From the NCBI GenBank assembly GCA_022578605.1, contig MU394073.1:62001-126000 (forward strand): a stretch of 64,000 nt of DNA, written 5' to 3'. Shown here in pieces: positions 10,627 to 23,647 of this stretch; positions within the stretch are counted from its first letter, which is position 1; each line of letters begins with the position of its first letter. A model generated the notes under the pieces. It was not told the origin of the DNA. It did not search any database and saw only the letters and a list, made by a program, of their open reading frames with translations. The position numbers and the translations under genes were made by a program. The DNA is from Camillea tinctor. Its lineage: Eukaryota > Ascomycota > Sordariomycetes > Xylariales > Xylariaceae.

Positions 10627-11908
10627 ATTGAGCGCTTGTGAGATCTAGGATGGGAAGGTGTAGAGGCAGAGGATGAATGGCAAGGCAAACTAATGGACTC
10701 GGCTGAGAAGAATAGAGTAGAAATTTCGTTTGGGGGAGGGAATAACTAGAATCACCGATATCCCAGATAGGAATAATGAGGAGAGAATTTGTTCGCTTGT
10801 GCTTGTGCTTTGTCGTGCTTTGGCGAATTACTAGATATCGCAAATTATATAACCTCGGTAGAGAGTTCCGGCGGCAACGCCCCGTGGTTTGTTTCTGTGC
10901 CGGTCAAAGTAGACAAACGGAGGAGAAGCTGAGCTGGAGAGAAAGGAAAACAAGTGACAAGAAAGTGATGTGATGTTGTTGATGAGCACTAGTTTGGTTT
11001 GGTTTGCTTCGGTTCGGTTCGGGTTGGTTTGACGTGCAATGAATTTCAGGAAAATGGAAGTCCTGAGTACCAAATGACTAGCTCACTAGACATTAGAAAG
11101 GGATAGGAGGAAATGGGCAAACAGAGAAGTTTAGTTAGGAAAAGTATAGTTGATGGTGATGTTGTGAGTAGTAGTATGTACTGGAGTATGTACTGGAGAT
11201 GATTTCAGTTTACATTGAATTGAATGGTTGAAAGTCACAAGGCGCCTAGTATTGTGACGCAACCAATGTCTCATTCAACCCTCTATCTGTTGGGCGTCCG
11301 AACGAATGGAACCTTATCATTTATCGCACCTTATCGTAAGCCCGGTGATTTTCCGAGACCCGCCCGGACCTGCCTCATATGTACCTCCAACTACCTACAG
11401 AGTACATGGTACATACATTAGTACGCATATATACCTAGGTACACTACCTAGTACTCCGAGTTGTACTTAAGCACCTCTTTATCACCCCTCACTTATCGAA
11501 CCAATTTAAATACCAGTCAACTCTTCTTTGTTCTATAACTACCTCTAGTAGGTAGTGGTGGGGTGCACTATAAATGTTAGCGATGCAGTACCAGTAACCT
11601 AGCTTTCACCATCACTCCTACAACAACCAAATATACCATATCCACATTATTCCATATCAGTAGCTTTACTTCCCCACCCAGACAAGCACTGACTGACACT
11701 AGAGGGAGGAATAGGAGAGAAGAAAAAAAAAATCAAGTCTCATGGGTTATATTCATAGAAATTATATTCATAGAAACAGGAATCATTTGAAGTTGCGCAT
11801 GAGATTTATCATATATAAATAAATATATAGTATATTTCCTAGCTTAGGTACTCCGTACCTAGGTACTGAATGACCATGCGTATCTTCGTCTTTGTTTACT
11901 TTACGCTA
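10627..11908. other. Intergenic: UBX-gene promoter side and 3' flank of the NF-X1-type gene
   Basis: No gene is supported. It contains GGTTT/GGTTC pentamer-like repeats at about 10987-11030 and clusters of short palindromes built from TACCTAGGTA and GTACTCCGTA (11432-11460, 11846-11867), which recur in other spacers of this window. Confidence 0.4.
11747..11776. repeat. Perfect tandem duplication, 15 bp x 2
   Basis: TTATATTCATAGAAA occurs twice head to tail (11747-11761 and 11762-11776) without mismatch, in the 3' flank of the NF-X1-type gene. It is a simple local duplication with no evident function. Confidence 0.9.
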
Positions 11909-14900
11909 TCACTCTTCCTCCTCATCTCCTTCCAGCTTCTCTGCTGCAGCTTCCCAGTCTTCCTCCACTGTTTCCTCTTCAATCTTCTTCTTCGGCTCCT
12001 TTCTCAGAGCGACGAAGTTACTGCGAAGGGATACAGGGGCCATTCTGGCTGCAGGAGCGGCTTTTGGTCGACCAGCAGACCGGCCCACCACTGCACTCCA
12101 ACCACCCTCGCCCTTACTTTGGGACCCTTCCTCTTGGCGTAATACATTCAGCGAGTCATCAGCATGACACAATGCCACGTTTTTGGCAAAACCTAATCGT
12201 TTTACCGTCTGTGACAAGCCAGGCTTCAAAGAGGACAGAGAATATTCCAGAGCCTGCGGTGTCCAGGCGCCAGATGCTTTTATAAGAACCTGATCAGACG
12301 GTAGGAAACTAGTATGGAACTTTAGAGTTGGGTGTGCAGAGTATTCCTTCTTGAGAGCCGCATCGAGTTCTTCGGTCGTCAACCCGAACTGCGGCTCTGA
12401 TAGTATCAGTGCGTTGTAGGGCTGCTTGCCAGGCGTACTGCTAGCTCCCCAAACTGAGGGCTGCGTGAGGCTATCTTGCTTCTGTGTTGTCGCTTGTATT
12501 TTGACACACTGGGGAAGCGTCTTCAGCGGTGCTGACACAAACCGCGGAGTTTTGAAGAGGCAGACATGGCGATGTGGCTCAGGATCGGCACTCTCACTAT
12601 CAAGCCCAAAATCTTCAGCCAGTGAGTGTAGAAATGCTCTTTGATGAGCTTTCATCGGCTTAAACCTCAGCACTTTTTCTCTCCTATCTCCGGCAAACAC
12701 GCGATACTCTCGCTCATAGATTTGAGCCCACTGGGGGTTCTCCCTATATAACTTAAGCGTCGTGTGAGAGTAAGGCACATGATCATCCGTATGAGTCTCA
12801 AAATTAATGTTCAGGGCATCTGCCAGCCGGGAATTTCGCTGCAAGCGCAGACATTCATCGTTGCATTTCAGGACAGGTCGTTGAGGCGATGGGTCAGATT
12901 TTGTGGCCATGCACCTGACTTCTTGTTTTCTGTTCTGACAATCACATGTTACGAAGGTCTTAGCTTGGCATGCGTTCTCCTCTTTGCATGCTATCACCAG
13001 CTGGTTAGCTAGGATCGGTAGAAATAATCCATCTTGACTTACGATAAGGTGCATGGCATTGATCGATGCACAAGTGGCCGCAATTGCGTGTCTTGCCGCA
13101 GGCTTGCTTGCAGCGTGAACCTAAGGCATCTGTATCTTCACATTCTCCAACCCGATGGCAAAGCTTGCCGCATACGTGCGCGCTGTAAACATAGATATTA
13201 GATTAATACATCAGCAAGTCATCGATGTCAGTTACGTACCCGCACTTCAGTTTTTTATTGCATGCTAACCCACAGCGTGGTTGTTCGAACCAGCAAGGTT
13301 GATTCTTCAGCGACCTTTTGCCGCAAATACATGGCTTTTCAACCAAAAAGGGGCACTTGGGGCACGATTTATCATCAGAGTGACAGTTATGCGATACCTG
13401 TGAAGTCGAGAGTTAGAGGACATTCCACGGAGGTCTTGACGACAGGGAGGAAAAAACACGTATGCAGGGGTCGTTTGAGAAATGGATATGACGGAAAACA
13501 TATTGGTAACTCAGGGGTAAGTAAGAAATCGTTGACTTACCTGAGGATGCCCGCAAGGCTGAGGCCGCGCACAATCAAACCGACATTCAGGGGGTTGTGT
13601 TCCGCACGGTTGCGGTGGTTGCAGGACAGTTCGGCCACAATGACAACTTATCTCTTCGAAGACCGCCTCAGGACATGAACGACAGGGCCCTCTGTGACAA
13701 ATTTGCTGACATTGATGTTTGCCACATTTAAGGTCTCTCCCGCATACCCGAATACAGATATGTTCTGCTTCAAACTCCTCGTTCACCATATTCGAAATCT
13801 TGCTTCTCCTTTTTGCCGATACTCGCTCCATCGCTTTCTTCTCAGCGGCGCAGCAGTGCTCCCCATGTTCATGCCTGCCACAGTTGAGCTGAGCACGACA
13901 GATCCTCATACATTCTGGCCGTTGAACTTCGCCTTGGTGACAAATTGTGATTGATGTTGTCCGACCGCATCTGCAAATGAGCTCCATATTCTGTGCACAT
14001 GGAGCGCATGATCCCGCATGGCAGGTTTCTTTACAGAAATGCCCACAGGCTAGAGGTTTGTTACAAACCTTATCGCAATGTGGTATGGGATCTTCGCAGT
14101 TGTTTCGAGGTTGAAGCATGATGTCACTCAATACCGTCTTCCCACAAGGGCAATGTGTAACCAAATCAGGAGAGAACGGACAATGGGCTGGGTTTTCATC
14201 CTGAGGGTGGCAAGCCTTCTGGCAGCGGTGTTTATCGCAATCAAAAAACCTATCACAAGGACTGCCACAGTCGAAAGAACCCCAGTACCAAGACTCGGGT
14301 AGTTCAGCTTCATTCGATACGAAGGCCTTTCCTCGAAGTTGACCATAATCATATGATTCAAGCTGATCACCACGATCATCACAAGGAATCTCTTTAGATA
14401 CCCGGCCACAATAACAAGAAGAAGCGACGGGAACCTCACAGCTCCCACAGAGACCGGAATGACACTCCTTTTGGCATTCATGTTCTCCACAAGCGAGAAG
14501 GTCACCGCAAGTCTCATGACAGCTCCAGCCTTGGGTATAATCCGTCGCTCCACAGCGTTTAGTAGACGTATTTTTGCCACAGAAGCAAGGTTGGCTAGGT
14601 CCCATAAGTAGACATGGAGGGCAGGGCCCTGCGTGGCATTCGAGAGGGCACGGGTGTGGACATGTCCCTCGCGGCTTAGAGCAGGTTTGGCCGCAACCAT
14701 GAGGACTAAGCCCGGCTATCGATCTCGGATTGATCTCCTTACCACACCAGCAGTGATACGTAGCAGGTTCGTCGTTCATAGACGAATTACATCCAGGACA
14801 TCTCCAAGACAACTGTTGCTCGTCAGGGGTTTTCGTTCTGTTCGAAAACCATTTTCTGACACATGACATATGGGTGACAGTCCAGCATATTGTGCACGAC

Positions 14901-15575
14901 CACACTCGCGAGTTTCTCAGAACCTCGTTCGTGCAAATGACACACTCATACTGGGCATTATTGATGTCCTCATGAATTCTCGTTGGTAGATCCTCAGCTA
15001 CGGATTTGGAAGCCTTTCGTGGGGGCTTCGGTGCATTTTGTTTCGCTTTTTTTTTACTAGTAGAACTATGAGCGTCTCTTTAAATATTTTGCTAATAACC
15101 CAGAGTCATTTACAACTTACCCTTCCGCGGTGGTGGTTGGCTGGCCGGGCACAAATACAGGAGCATCTGCGTTCAATCCCAGTGAGCCTCCGGTGTCAGA
15201 AGTCCCGACCTCTGCAGATGTAAGGTTGCCGCCAAAGGGCCGCTGCGCTGCCATCATTGTGTTCTGTCCCCGCAAGCCCCCACCCCTTCCCGAGGCCCTA
15301 GATGCCCCTCTAGAGGCCCTAGAGCCTCTTCGCCCTCTTGCATTTTCAGTATTTCCAGTCAAAGCCTCTAGGTTTGGTGACAAACCATTAGTTCCTGGCG
15401 GTGCCGACGGCGTTTCTGACGTCATCGGGGCAGTCTCATTGTTGTCCCTTTGTGTCTGTAGACTACCACGATGGCGACCTCCCCGACCTCTCGGGGGTCT
15501 TCCGCCTCGGTGCCGGCGCCCTGGAGGTCTCGTAGAAGCACCCGATATATTCCCTGAGGTTTGCGGTGTATCCAT
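11909..15575 (-). CDS. FAP1: NF-X1-type zinc-finger protein with RING-like and R3H domains (Fap1/NFX1 family)
   Basis: Five exons on the minus strand: 15575-15121, 15065-13541, 13397-13240, 13182-13043, 12990-11909. Introns are 55, 143, 57 and 52 nt, and the phases all match, giving 1119 residues. Residues 1-152 are Arg/Gly/Pro-rich with RGG-like stretches. A RING/PHD-like finger (about 191-250) starts CVICTNEV. A long array of NF-X1 fingers follows (about 255-800), with repeated CGxHxCxxxCHxGxC units. An R3H-like segment is near 869-908, and the tail is acidic. The family includes human NFX1 and yeast Fap1, a protein linked to FKBP12/rapamycin and transcription; RING-bearing members can act as E3 ligases. 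I chose the second in-frame ATG (15575). An upstream ATG at 15635 would add 20 residues. The second acceptor in the first intron (exon start 15056) would drop three residues. Confidence 0.92.
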
Positions 15576-18500
15576 AACTAACCAGTTTAGAGGTGCGGAG
15601 CGTATATTCTCAGACAGAATGGTTGATGTAAACAACTCGGTGGACGTACGGAGTTAGGTACCTGGATTAGTACCTCCGGGGAGGAATGCGTTTGCTTATT
15701 GACAAGTGCGCTTTTTGAAATACAGCGACTTCGGACAGTAAAGAAGAAGAAAAAAATGAAAATCAACAAATAAATAAATGCAAACTGATGGAAAAGAAAA
15801 TGCAGGTGTTATGTATCAGAACACACAAGATGAGTTGAACAGCAGCACCAACAAAATCCCTGATAATGGAAAAAAGAGTTTAATACCGGTCTAAATAATG
15901 AATAATTATAATTTTGATGTCCACCAACACTTCGGGACCAAGCAAGGCTCAGAAATTAGTCATAAGGCTTAACATATGGTTCATTCTTACTCATTGGTGG
16001 CGATGATGCTAAAAAAGGAAAAAGAAAAGAAAAGAAAAAGGTACCTAGGTACAGGATGCTTAAGCCGAGTTTTGCCAGAAAAACACCAATGAATGAGTCA
16101 AAGGGAGATCCATTATTAAGGATAGGAGCAACAACAACACACAGACTCCTCCCTTCTAGGTAATCAAAGCCCTAGCAAAGCCTAGAAATTGGAAGGACCA
16201 GCGACCTAAGATAGCAGTAAATCAGGTGGCAGTGGTGGATGTATAGCGGCCGATATATAGTGGGTAGGACGGTTATCAGCTTATCAACCACAGTAAGAAA
16301 ACTCCGACGGTACAGTACTGACGCACAGTGCACATGCCAACTGCCAACCTATTTTTCTTGCCTTTAAACAACTCGAATGCTCACCTGGGCAGCACTTACA
16401 ACCCTATTTAGGTCAACATTGAACCGAACAATGGTGGATGACTTACACACTTTTTTAATCCTCCTCTTTCTTCTTCTTCTTTCCCCCTTTCTCACTAGCA
16501 ATCAATGACAAACTTTACGCATAGAGAATATCATAATTGATCAATACCTATCTCATTCTCTCTTAAGCGCCTCAATCTCGATGCTTGTCGTGGACCTATA
16601 TCGAATACGGTCAAGTCAGTACATGTAGTCATATTTCGAGTTGGAAAGAATGATAGATCGTGAAAAAAAGTAATAGGTTACTCTTATTGTCCCATGCGGA
16701 TTACTTACCTCCCTCCTTATGTTTATGAGATAGAACACCAAGTCACTGTTCTTCCCCCCCAAGAATCTTACCTAACTAGATGTATCTAAGTCCGCCATCC
16801 CATGAGCGGCCTAGACTTGGGCTCTATGAGGGTTATCGCCGCTAGACTCTTCCGCGCCGCAAAAAGTTCAAAGGCCTAGCAAAGACACGCAGTAGCTCGA
16901 TGCGGCTGAATTTATGCCTGCGTCTCTTGAATCACACATGGCAAGCCTTATGCCAGGGGGCACATCAGAGCCTTCACAAGCCTTAACGTAGAGGGAATAG
17001 GCAGGTCAACCCATGATACGCCCAGCTTAGCCAGACTGCCCAGGAACCTCGCTTCAGAGCGAACATGCCATATGGCTCCCCTTATATCACTCACCACCTG
17101 CATATACTATCGATTTTCAAAAGTCCAGGCCCCGACGGTAAGACTGTGCTGACCTCACCAAAGTCTCTTGGTGGGATAAATCCACTTGCCCGTCGCCTGC
17201 ACCTGCGTATGATGGCACGGCCGAATTTACCAAATCAGGGCTCAGTTCTACATACACATTTACACCCCTTTCCTGAGGTATGCTACTGAGAAATGGTGCG
17301 ACTATCGACCGATGGCTTTCGTTCTTGCCACCTTCCGAGCTGCTTTCCTCTACTTGTCTGGGCAGGTTAGTTTACACTGGTCATTATCTTTGAACTTGGC
17401 CGCCAGTGCTTATGACCAAAATGTCTCCAACCATCCCTTTTAATGATACTAGACTATGGGTGGATTATGGAAGCGCTAAGCATGTATCAATCCTTATTTC
17501 ACTGCTGCAACCACCATGCATGCAGGACAACGCAGATTACAGGTGCAAGCGAGCGAACGAGCAGCCAAGCGACACCATCCCATACCTTATGTATTATCAC
17601 GTGTTATACCCCAGAGGCTTGAAGCCACCCCCTCACATATTCATGGCGTTTACAAGCTATGATGATGGTGGTGCTCTTTGGCGCTTTCTTGGCGTTGCCT
17701 TGCCGTCTTGTCTCGGGCGTTTTCTTGTCGGATTGGGTGTTTGGGCACCGGGTCCAAGCAAGGAGCCAAGTGCCAAACGCCAAAAAAGACTTGTGACAGA
17801 TTGATATTGTATACCTGACCTAACATGCCTTTGTCTTGAGTCTACCCGGGGTAGCACCTCTGCACCTTACTCCAACAAACTGAGACATAATCATTAGTAT
17901 TACATGGATGTCACTCACCTTAGCTGTTGGTGATGGATAACGTTCCCGTCACAGGAATATTCTTCCGACCTCACGATAATTACCACGATAAATGAAATCA
18001 TGATTAGCACACAATAAACTGCACGGATAGAGTTGATGATGTCCATCCCTTCCCGGTTCCCGCTGTACCCTCCCCGTCCCCAGCGGCGTGGTGAGATTAT
18101 CTAGATTCCATCAACGTAAGGGGTAAGGATGTAGTTCCAAGCGTGGACTGATCATCCAATCTAAACTGGTACTATTGCCCGATCGTCAGGTCCACGTTGG
18201 CGCAGAAGGGATTACCCGATGTACGTCAGCACTCTACTAACTACTGCTTAACCTAGGTGTCGTATTATCAGAAGGTCCAAACAGATGATTCCTTTTACAT
18301 CACACACCTTATCGCTGGCAATTGCCCTTCTCACTATGGTAGGTCGTCTGTCCAAGGTTTGTTTACGAGCTTCGATATGCATACCATCTCTTCGTACTAC
18401 CAATGGCCAATGGTGCATGAGGCGGTCATCAGGAAAATAAGCACTCCTGTCAAACGTTGTAACAGCTTTTCTATCAATCCAACAGGATCTACAGGGTCCT

Positions 18501-20316
18501 GTGGATCCAAAGCTTATTCGGGGATTGGCTATTCTTCTCTTAGGCTGGCTATAAATCAACATATCAGACACATGCAGCTGACCTCGTATGCCTGCATAGG
18601 GTCAAGGGTTCGGGATCAAGAAAGTAAAGACTGTCGGACAAGTCGATTTATCTCCCCTCGGGCTCTGGCTTGCCACTCTAACTAGCTTAACACTATCTAG
18701 ACAATGATCGAACGGTAAACGGTATTATGTTGGCCTTATGTGCCCCCCATGGCTATATGGGTTGCCAGAACGAGGCCTAGACTAAGTTAGTTGGATCCCG
18801 CTTGACTCCGGAAAAAAAGGACTCCTTGAACTATCCGGGTTTAGCTAAGTCTAAGTGATAGATTAACGGTAGTCATATTCTGAAGTCCACGAAGCCCACC
18901 AGAGATGCAACCATACGATTAAGGTCGCATCACGATGTATACCTAACCCTATGAATTTGGGGCAACACAGACGCCCACATGAAGCCCATCAGCTGAAAAG
19001 AAGATCGACGGCTAATGCTGCGGAGGCATCGGAGACCTGATGTCGATTTATCCTTTAATTTGGTGCGACTACGGCTTGAGAACGCCTCAAATGTGACCGC
19101 GTGACCAGGTAACACTTGTGAGAGACCGGGTGGCTTGGAAGAGTCTTTTTTTCTCTTTTCCTGTGATCCGAATAGGCATGATTATCAGAACTTTCCGCTC
19201 ATGTAAAGTCACTTACACTTATATACACATTCAGTATTTAGACTGACCTCGCTGGTAGATGTACAACTCCCAGTAAGCCACCAAGCAGCTGAACCAAACT
19301 AACCTAGGATATTCAACACGAAGTATTTCGACTTACGGACCGATATGCGAATTCTCAAGGGCCATGTTTTAGAATATTATACTACTTACTAGTCAGGCAG
19401 CTATCTATCTGGATAGCTAGAATACCTAGAGAGTATGCCCTAAGATATCAGCACTATAAAAAAAAACCTATGACATGGAGAATTCCAAGCCCAAGGTCGT
19501 CAAAACCCCCTGTCGCCATGTCTACAGACCCCTTGCTGGATCTCGTATCGGCCCACTGTTCGGTTAGTCTCCGAAGTCCTCGCCAATCGCCCGGTTCCAA
19601 CGCCCCCATGCTGCATGCGCTATCTCGCCCGTCTGCTGTAATTTCCACAGCTGTAACCCTTGTTTATCGCATTGTCACTTTCTAAATAAGGGTCGGGACT
19701 TAGAAGAAAAGCGTGGGACAGCACCAATGTGAAAAGAAAGAAGAAAAAAAAATGAGAGAAAATGTGCGTTCAGTGTCCAGAGCCACTCCCCTTTTGTAAC
19801 ACTCCTCGAAAGAACCAACAGCTATATCCACTCACATAGCCTATCCGCCACCACTATGTTCATCTCGTCTCTTCGCTCAAGTACTATCCTATTTACAGGT
19901 TTACAGAAGCGAGAGAGTAGTCCCAATATGGATGCCAAGAGCAACTGCTGGCTATTGTTATCTACTCTAGTCTACTTTTTAGACTGAAGTCCGTTTTACG
20001 GCAACCCCCGGTCATGCCGCATCCATCGTGAGGTGGGATACATAGTTCCATCGAAGGAAATCAGTCAGTCAGTAGCAATGAACCATGCAAGCCAGCTTCT
20101 TTTGAAGAAGGTTACTTTCTCCGGGCCGAGTAGTAGTCTTCCATTCCGTTGCTCCTTTGTATAATATTCCCGATCTCCCCCTAGCTGATCTTCCCATGTA
20201 GTCCTGTTCTGATCCCCAACCTACTTTATACTCTCGTTTCTTAATATCTTAATTCCTTAATCTGGTATTGTCTGTTTACTGCTGTCCTTGGCTACGTGCC
20301 TTCATAGGTGCCCATC
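15576..20316. other. Long gene-free region
   Basis: About 4.7 kb in which I support no gene. It holds a G/A-rich run (16012-16039) abutting GTACCTAGGTAC, another such palindrome neighbourhood at 15646-15664, and several isolated open frames (for example 17406-17804 plus, 18257-18685 plus) with no domain, Kozak context or spliceable continuation. The last 300 bases have TC-rich tracts suited to the promoter of the oxidase gene. No tRNA, 5S rRNA or intact transposon was seen. Confidence 0.4.
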
Positions 20317-23300
20317 ATGAGGGCCACACAGGTTAATTCAGTCGCCTCCCTCTCCCTGATATTATCTTCAGCCTACCTCTCTGCGGCTCAGCTAGTAGTT
20401 CCCGGTGCTGATCAATTAAACGGAACATGGACTTACAGTGGTTGCTATACGTACGTCCTATACACAATATTCTAGACAGTCCAACCGGCCGAACTGGACG
20501 ATTTGCTAAATTCCTTCTAGTGATGTTGGCCGTACAATCAGTGCAGCCAGTACTACCTCCGCTGAAATGACCGTGGAGGCGTGCTTGTTGTTCTGTGATG
20601 ACAAGGATTTCGCCTACGCTGGAACCGAATACTCCAGTGAATGCTGTAAGCTGTGATCACCACCCCTTCACGATAGTAAGCTCGCTGACTATAAAAGATT
20701 GTGGCAATAACCTGGCAACTGGTGCTACCCTCGTCAACGACACAGAATGCACTATGGGCTGTTCCGGTAACCAGACAGAAGCTTGTGGAGGTCCAAGTCG
20801 CTTAACCCTATTTCATAACCCGTACAACACGGGGCCGCAACCCAATGTTGGCATCGCAAACTGGACGCACATAGGATGTTACACGTGAGTTACCTCGTAA
20901 TCGGCCAATTATTCCTTTCCCCCGGGATGCCATGTGGCTGAGATTGTCTGGGGTGGTGTAACTAATAACCGTGACAGAGAGGGTACTGGCGGTCGTGCCT
21001 TGACTTACGGTGCCGGTGTTGCTAGCGCACAGATGAACGCCGCGAATTGTACCTCTGCCTGCCGAGCAGCTGGGTTCATCCTCGCCGGTACCGAGTATGG
21101 TGGTGAATGCTGTAAGTCAAAGTATCCCTTCTTGACCTTTGCTTTACTGGGCCTTACATCGACTAACTTTTATTAGACTGTGGTAATACCATTGCAAATG
21201 GCGCAACGCCAGCTGATGATGGGTGTGATATGACCTGCAATGGAAACCAGACCGAGGTGTGCGGTGGCCCCAACCGCCTCAACGTTTATGATTATAACAT
21301 GGAATATACGACCCCAACAAGCACGGTCAGCAGCGTGGTATCTACAACGGCTACAGGAATCACTACAGCAACAGCTACATCTCCTACTGTTGAAGCCTCT
21401 ACAACAACAACAACCACCCAGGCGGCACCCTCGGCAACTGGCTTCCCAGATGGTTGGACTGCTCAGGGGTGTTGGCAAGACGGCCCCAATGGGCGTATTA
21501 TGCCAACGTATCAAGCACCAGACAATCAGGAGCTGACTCTGCAAAGCTGCGCTCAGCTTTGTGCTAGCAACGGCTATACTATCTCGGGAACAGAGTACTA
21601 TACCCAGTGTTTCTGCGGCAATGCTATCTACAACGGTGGTGTTGCTAGCAAGGACACGTCCAGCTGTAACACCCCCTGTTCGGGCGATAGCACGCAAATG
21701 TGCGGTGGACCTGGCTACTTGACTATCTACTCGGACGGAACCCCCCAGACCTTCCAGCCTCCTGCTCCCCAGACCAGTGGCTTGAACGGAACTTGGACCT
21801 ATCAGGGATGTTTTGAGGACAACCTCAACAACCAGCGAACTCTCCCGTGGGCTCTTCACTTTCCCGGCACGAACACTCCTAGCCAGTGCTTGGGACAGTG
21901 TGCAGAGTTCGGCTACGCCGCCGCCGGTATGGAATACGGCGAGGAGTGCTACTGCGGAGACCCCATCGACGTGACTACCGCCGGCGCCGCGATCACCCCT
22001 GAGTCCGAATGCAATGTGGTCTGCGCTGGTAATGCCTCGGCTATCTGCGGGGGTGGTTCAAGATTGTCCATGTACTATTGGACTGGCGAGACGCCTCTCT
22101 ACGTGTTTAACTACCCCCAGGGCAACGACGCCGGCACTTACTCCAACCTCGTTGGTGGCGTAGTCACACCCCTCATGACGATGCAGTCGATCACTGGTAA
22201 GGTTACCTTCCTCGAGAAATGGGGAACTGGCGCTGCCAACAGTACGGGAGCCTACGAGCTTGATCTCAGCCAGCTCGATAACTTCGATGCTGCCTGGCGA
22301 ACTATGCACCTCAAGACCGATGTCTTCTGCTCTGCCGGTCTTGTTCTTCCCGACAAGGCCGCTCGTCAGCTGACTGTCGGCGGTTGGTCTCTGGACTCTA
22401 CCTATGGTGTTCGCCTATACACCCCCGACGGGTCCGATGGTGTCAAGGGAACCAATGATTGGGAAGAGAACGTCAATACGCTCAAGCTCCAGCGAGGACG
22501 ATGGTACCCCTCCGCCATGGTCATGACCAACGGTTCCATCCTCGTGGTGGGCGGTGAGATCGGATCGAACGACAAGGCCGAGCCAACTCTCGAGATCCTG
22601 CCCCAGGTCGGCCCGTATCTCTACATGGACTGGCTCGCCCGCACCGATCCCAACAACCTGTATCCGTTCCTGGCCGTCCTCCCCGGCGGCGGTATCTTCG
22701 TCGCGTACTGGAACGAGGCCCGCATCCTAGACGAGGCCACCTTCGCCACCACCAAGACGCTCCCCAACATGCCCGGCGCCGTCAACGACCCCCTGGGAGG
22801 CCGCACGTACCCCCTCGAAGGCACCGCGGTGCTCCTCCCGCAAGTAGCCCCCTACTCCGACCCGCTCGGCATCCTCGTCTGCGGCGGGTCCACCACCGGC
22901 CACGAAGCCCTCGACAACTGCGTGACCATCTACCCCGAAGCCGAGAACCCGACCTGGACGCTGGAGCGCATGCCGTCGAAGCGCGTGCTGACGTGCATGG
23001 CCCCCCTCCCCGACGGAACCTACCTGATCGCGAACGGCGCGCACGAGGGCATCGCCGGGTTCGGGCTGGCCGACGACCCGAACTACAACGCGGTGCTCTA
23101 CGACCCAGCCAAGCCCCTCGGGTCGCGCATGTCCATCATGGCGAACACCACGGTAGCGCGGCTGTACCACAGCGAGGCGATCACGCTGCTCGACGGGCGG
23201 GTGCTGATCACGGGGTCGGACCCGCAGGACGGCAAGCACCCGGAAGAGATAAGGGTGGAGGTGTTCACGCCGCCGTACCTGTACAGCGCCAAGCCGCGGC

Positions 23301-23647
23301 CCAGCTTCACGGTGGCGGACCGCGACTGGGGCTACGGCGACGTGGTGTCGTTCACGCTGGGCGCGGCGCCCGCGGGCGAGATCAAGGTGTCGCTGCTCGG
23401 CGCGGTGAGCAGCACGCACGGCAACTCGATGGGCGCGCGGACGCTGTTCCCGGCGGTTACGTGCGCGGGGACCGCCTGCACCGTGACCGCGCCGCCGCGC
23501 GTGCACGTGTGCCCCCCCGGCTGGTACCAGATGTTCGTCCTGCAGGACGGCATTCCCGCGGTTGGCGTGTTCGTGCGCATCGGTGGGGACCCGGGACAGC
23601 TCGGTAACTGGCCCCAGGGCGATGACTTTACGAGGCCGGGTGTTTGA
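20317..23647 (+). CDS. Secreted copper-radical oxidase with four WSC domains (glyoxal/galactose oxidase-like, AA5)
   Basis: Exons 20317-20450, 20521-20645, 20698-20884, 20978-21111 and 21177-23647, giving 1016 residues. A signal peptide is at about 1-24. WSC domains lie at about 37-125, 142-231, 285-378 and 397-493, each with the Cys pattern ending CGGPxRL or similar; a Ser/Thr-rich linker (234-283) separates the second and third. The rest is a kelch-like glyoxal oxidase domain and a C-terminal DUF1929-like domain. Copper-site residues can be matched to glyoxal oxidase: Cys578 (DVFCSAG) and Tyr689 (NLYPF) for the thioether cofactor, and Tyr857-His858 (ARLYHSE) and His941 (STHGNS) as ligands. 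Such enzymes oxidise aldehydes or alcohols to the acid or aldehyde and release H2O2 outside the cell. WSC domains bind carbohydrate and probably tether it to the wall. The substrate is unknown. The last kilobase is much more GC-rich than the start. Confidence 0.93.

Noticed and set aside
17406..18685. Open frames of 132 and 142 codons in the long gene-free region
   Set aside because: No recognisable domain, both strands equally open, odd composition; no evidence of a gene.
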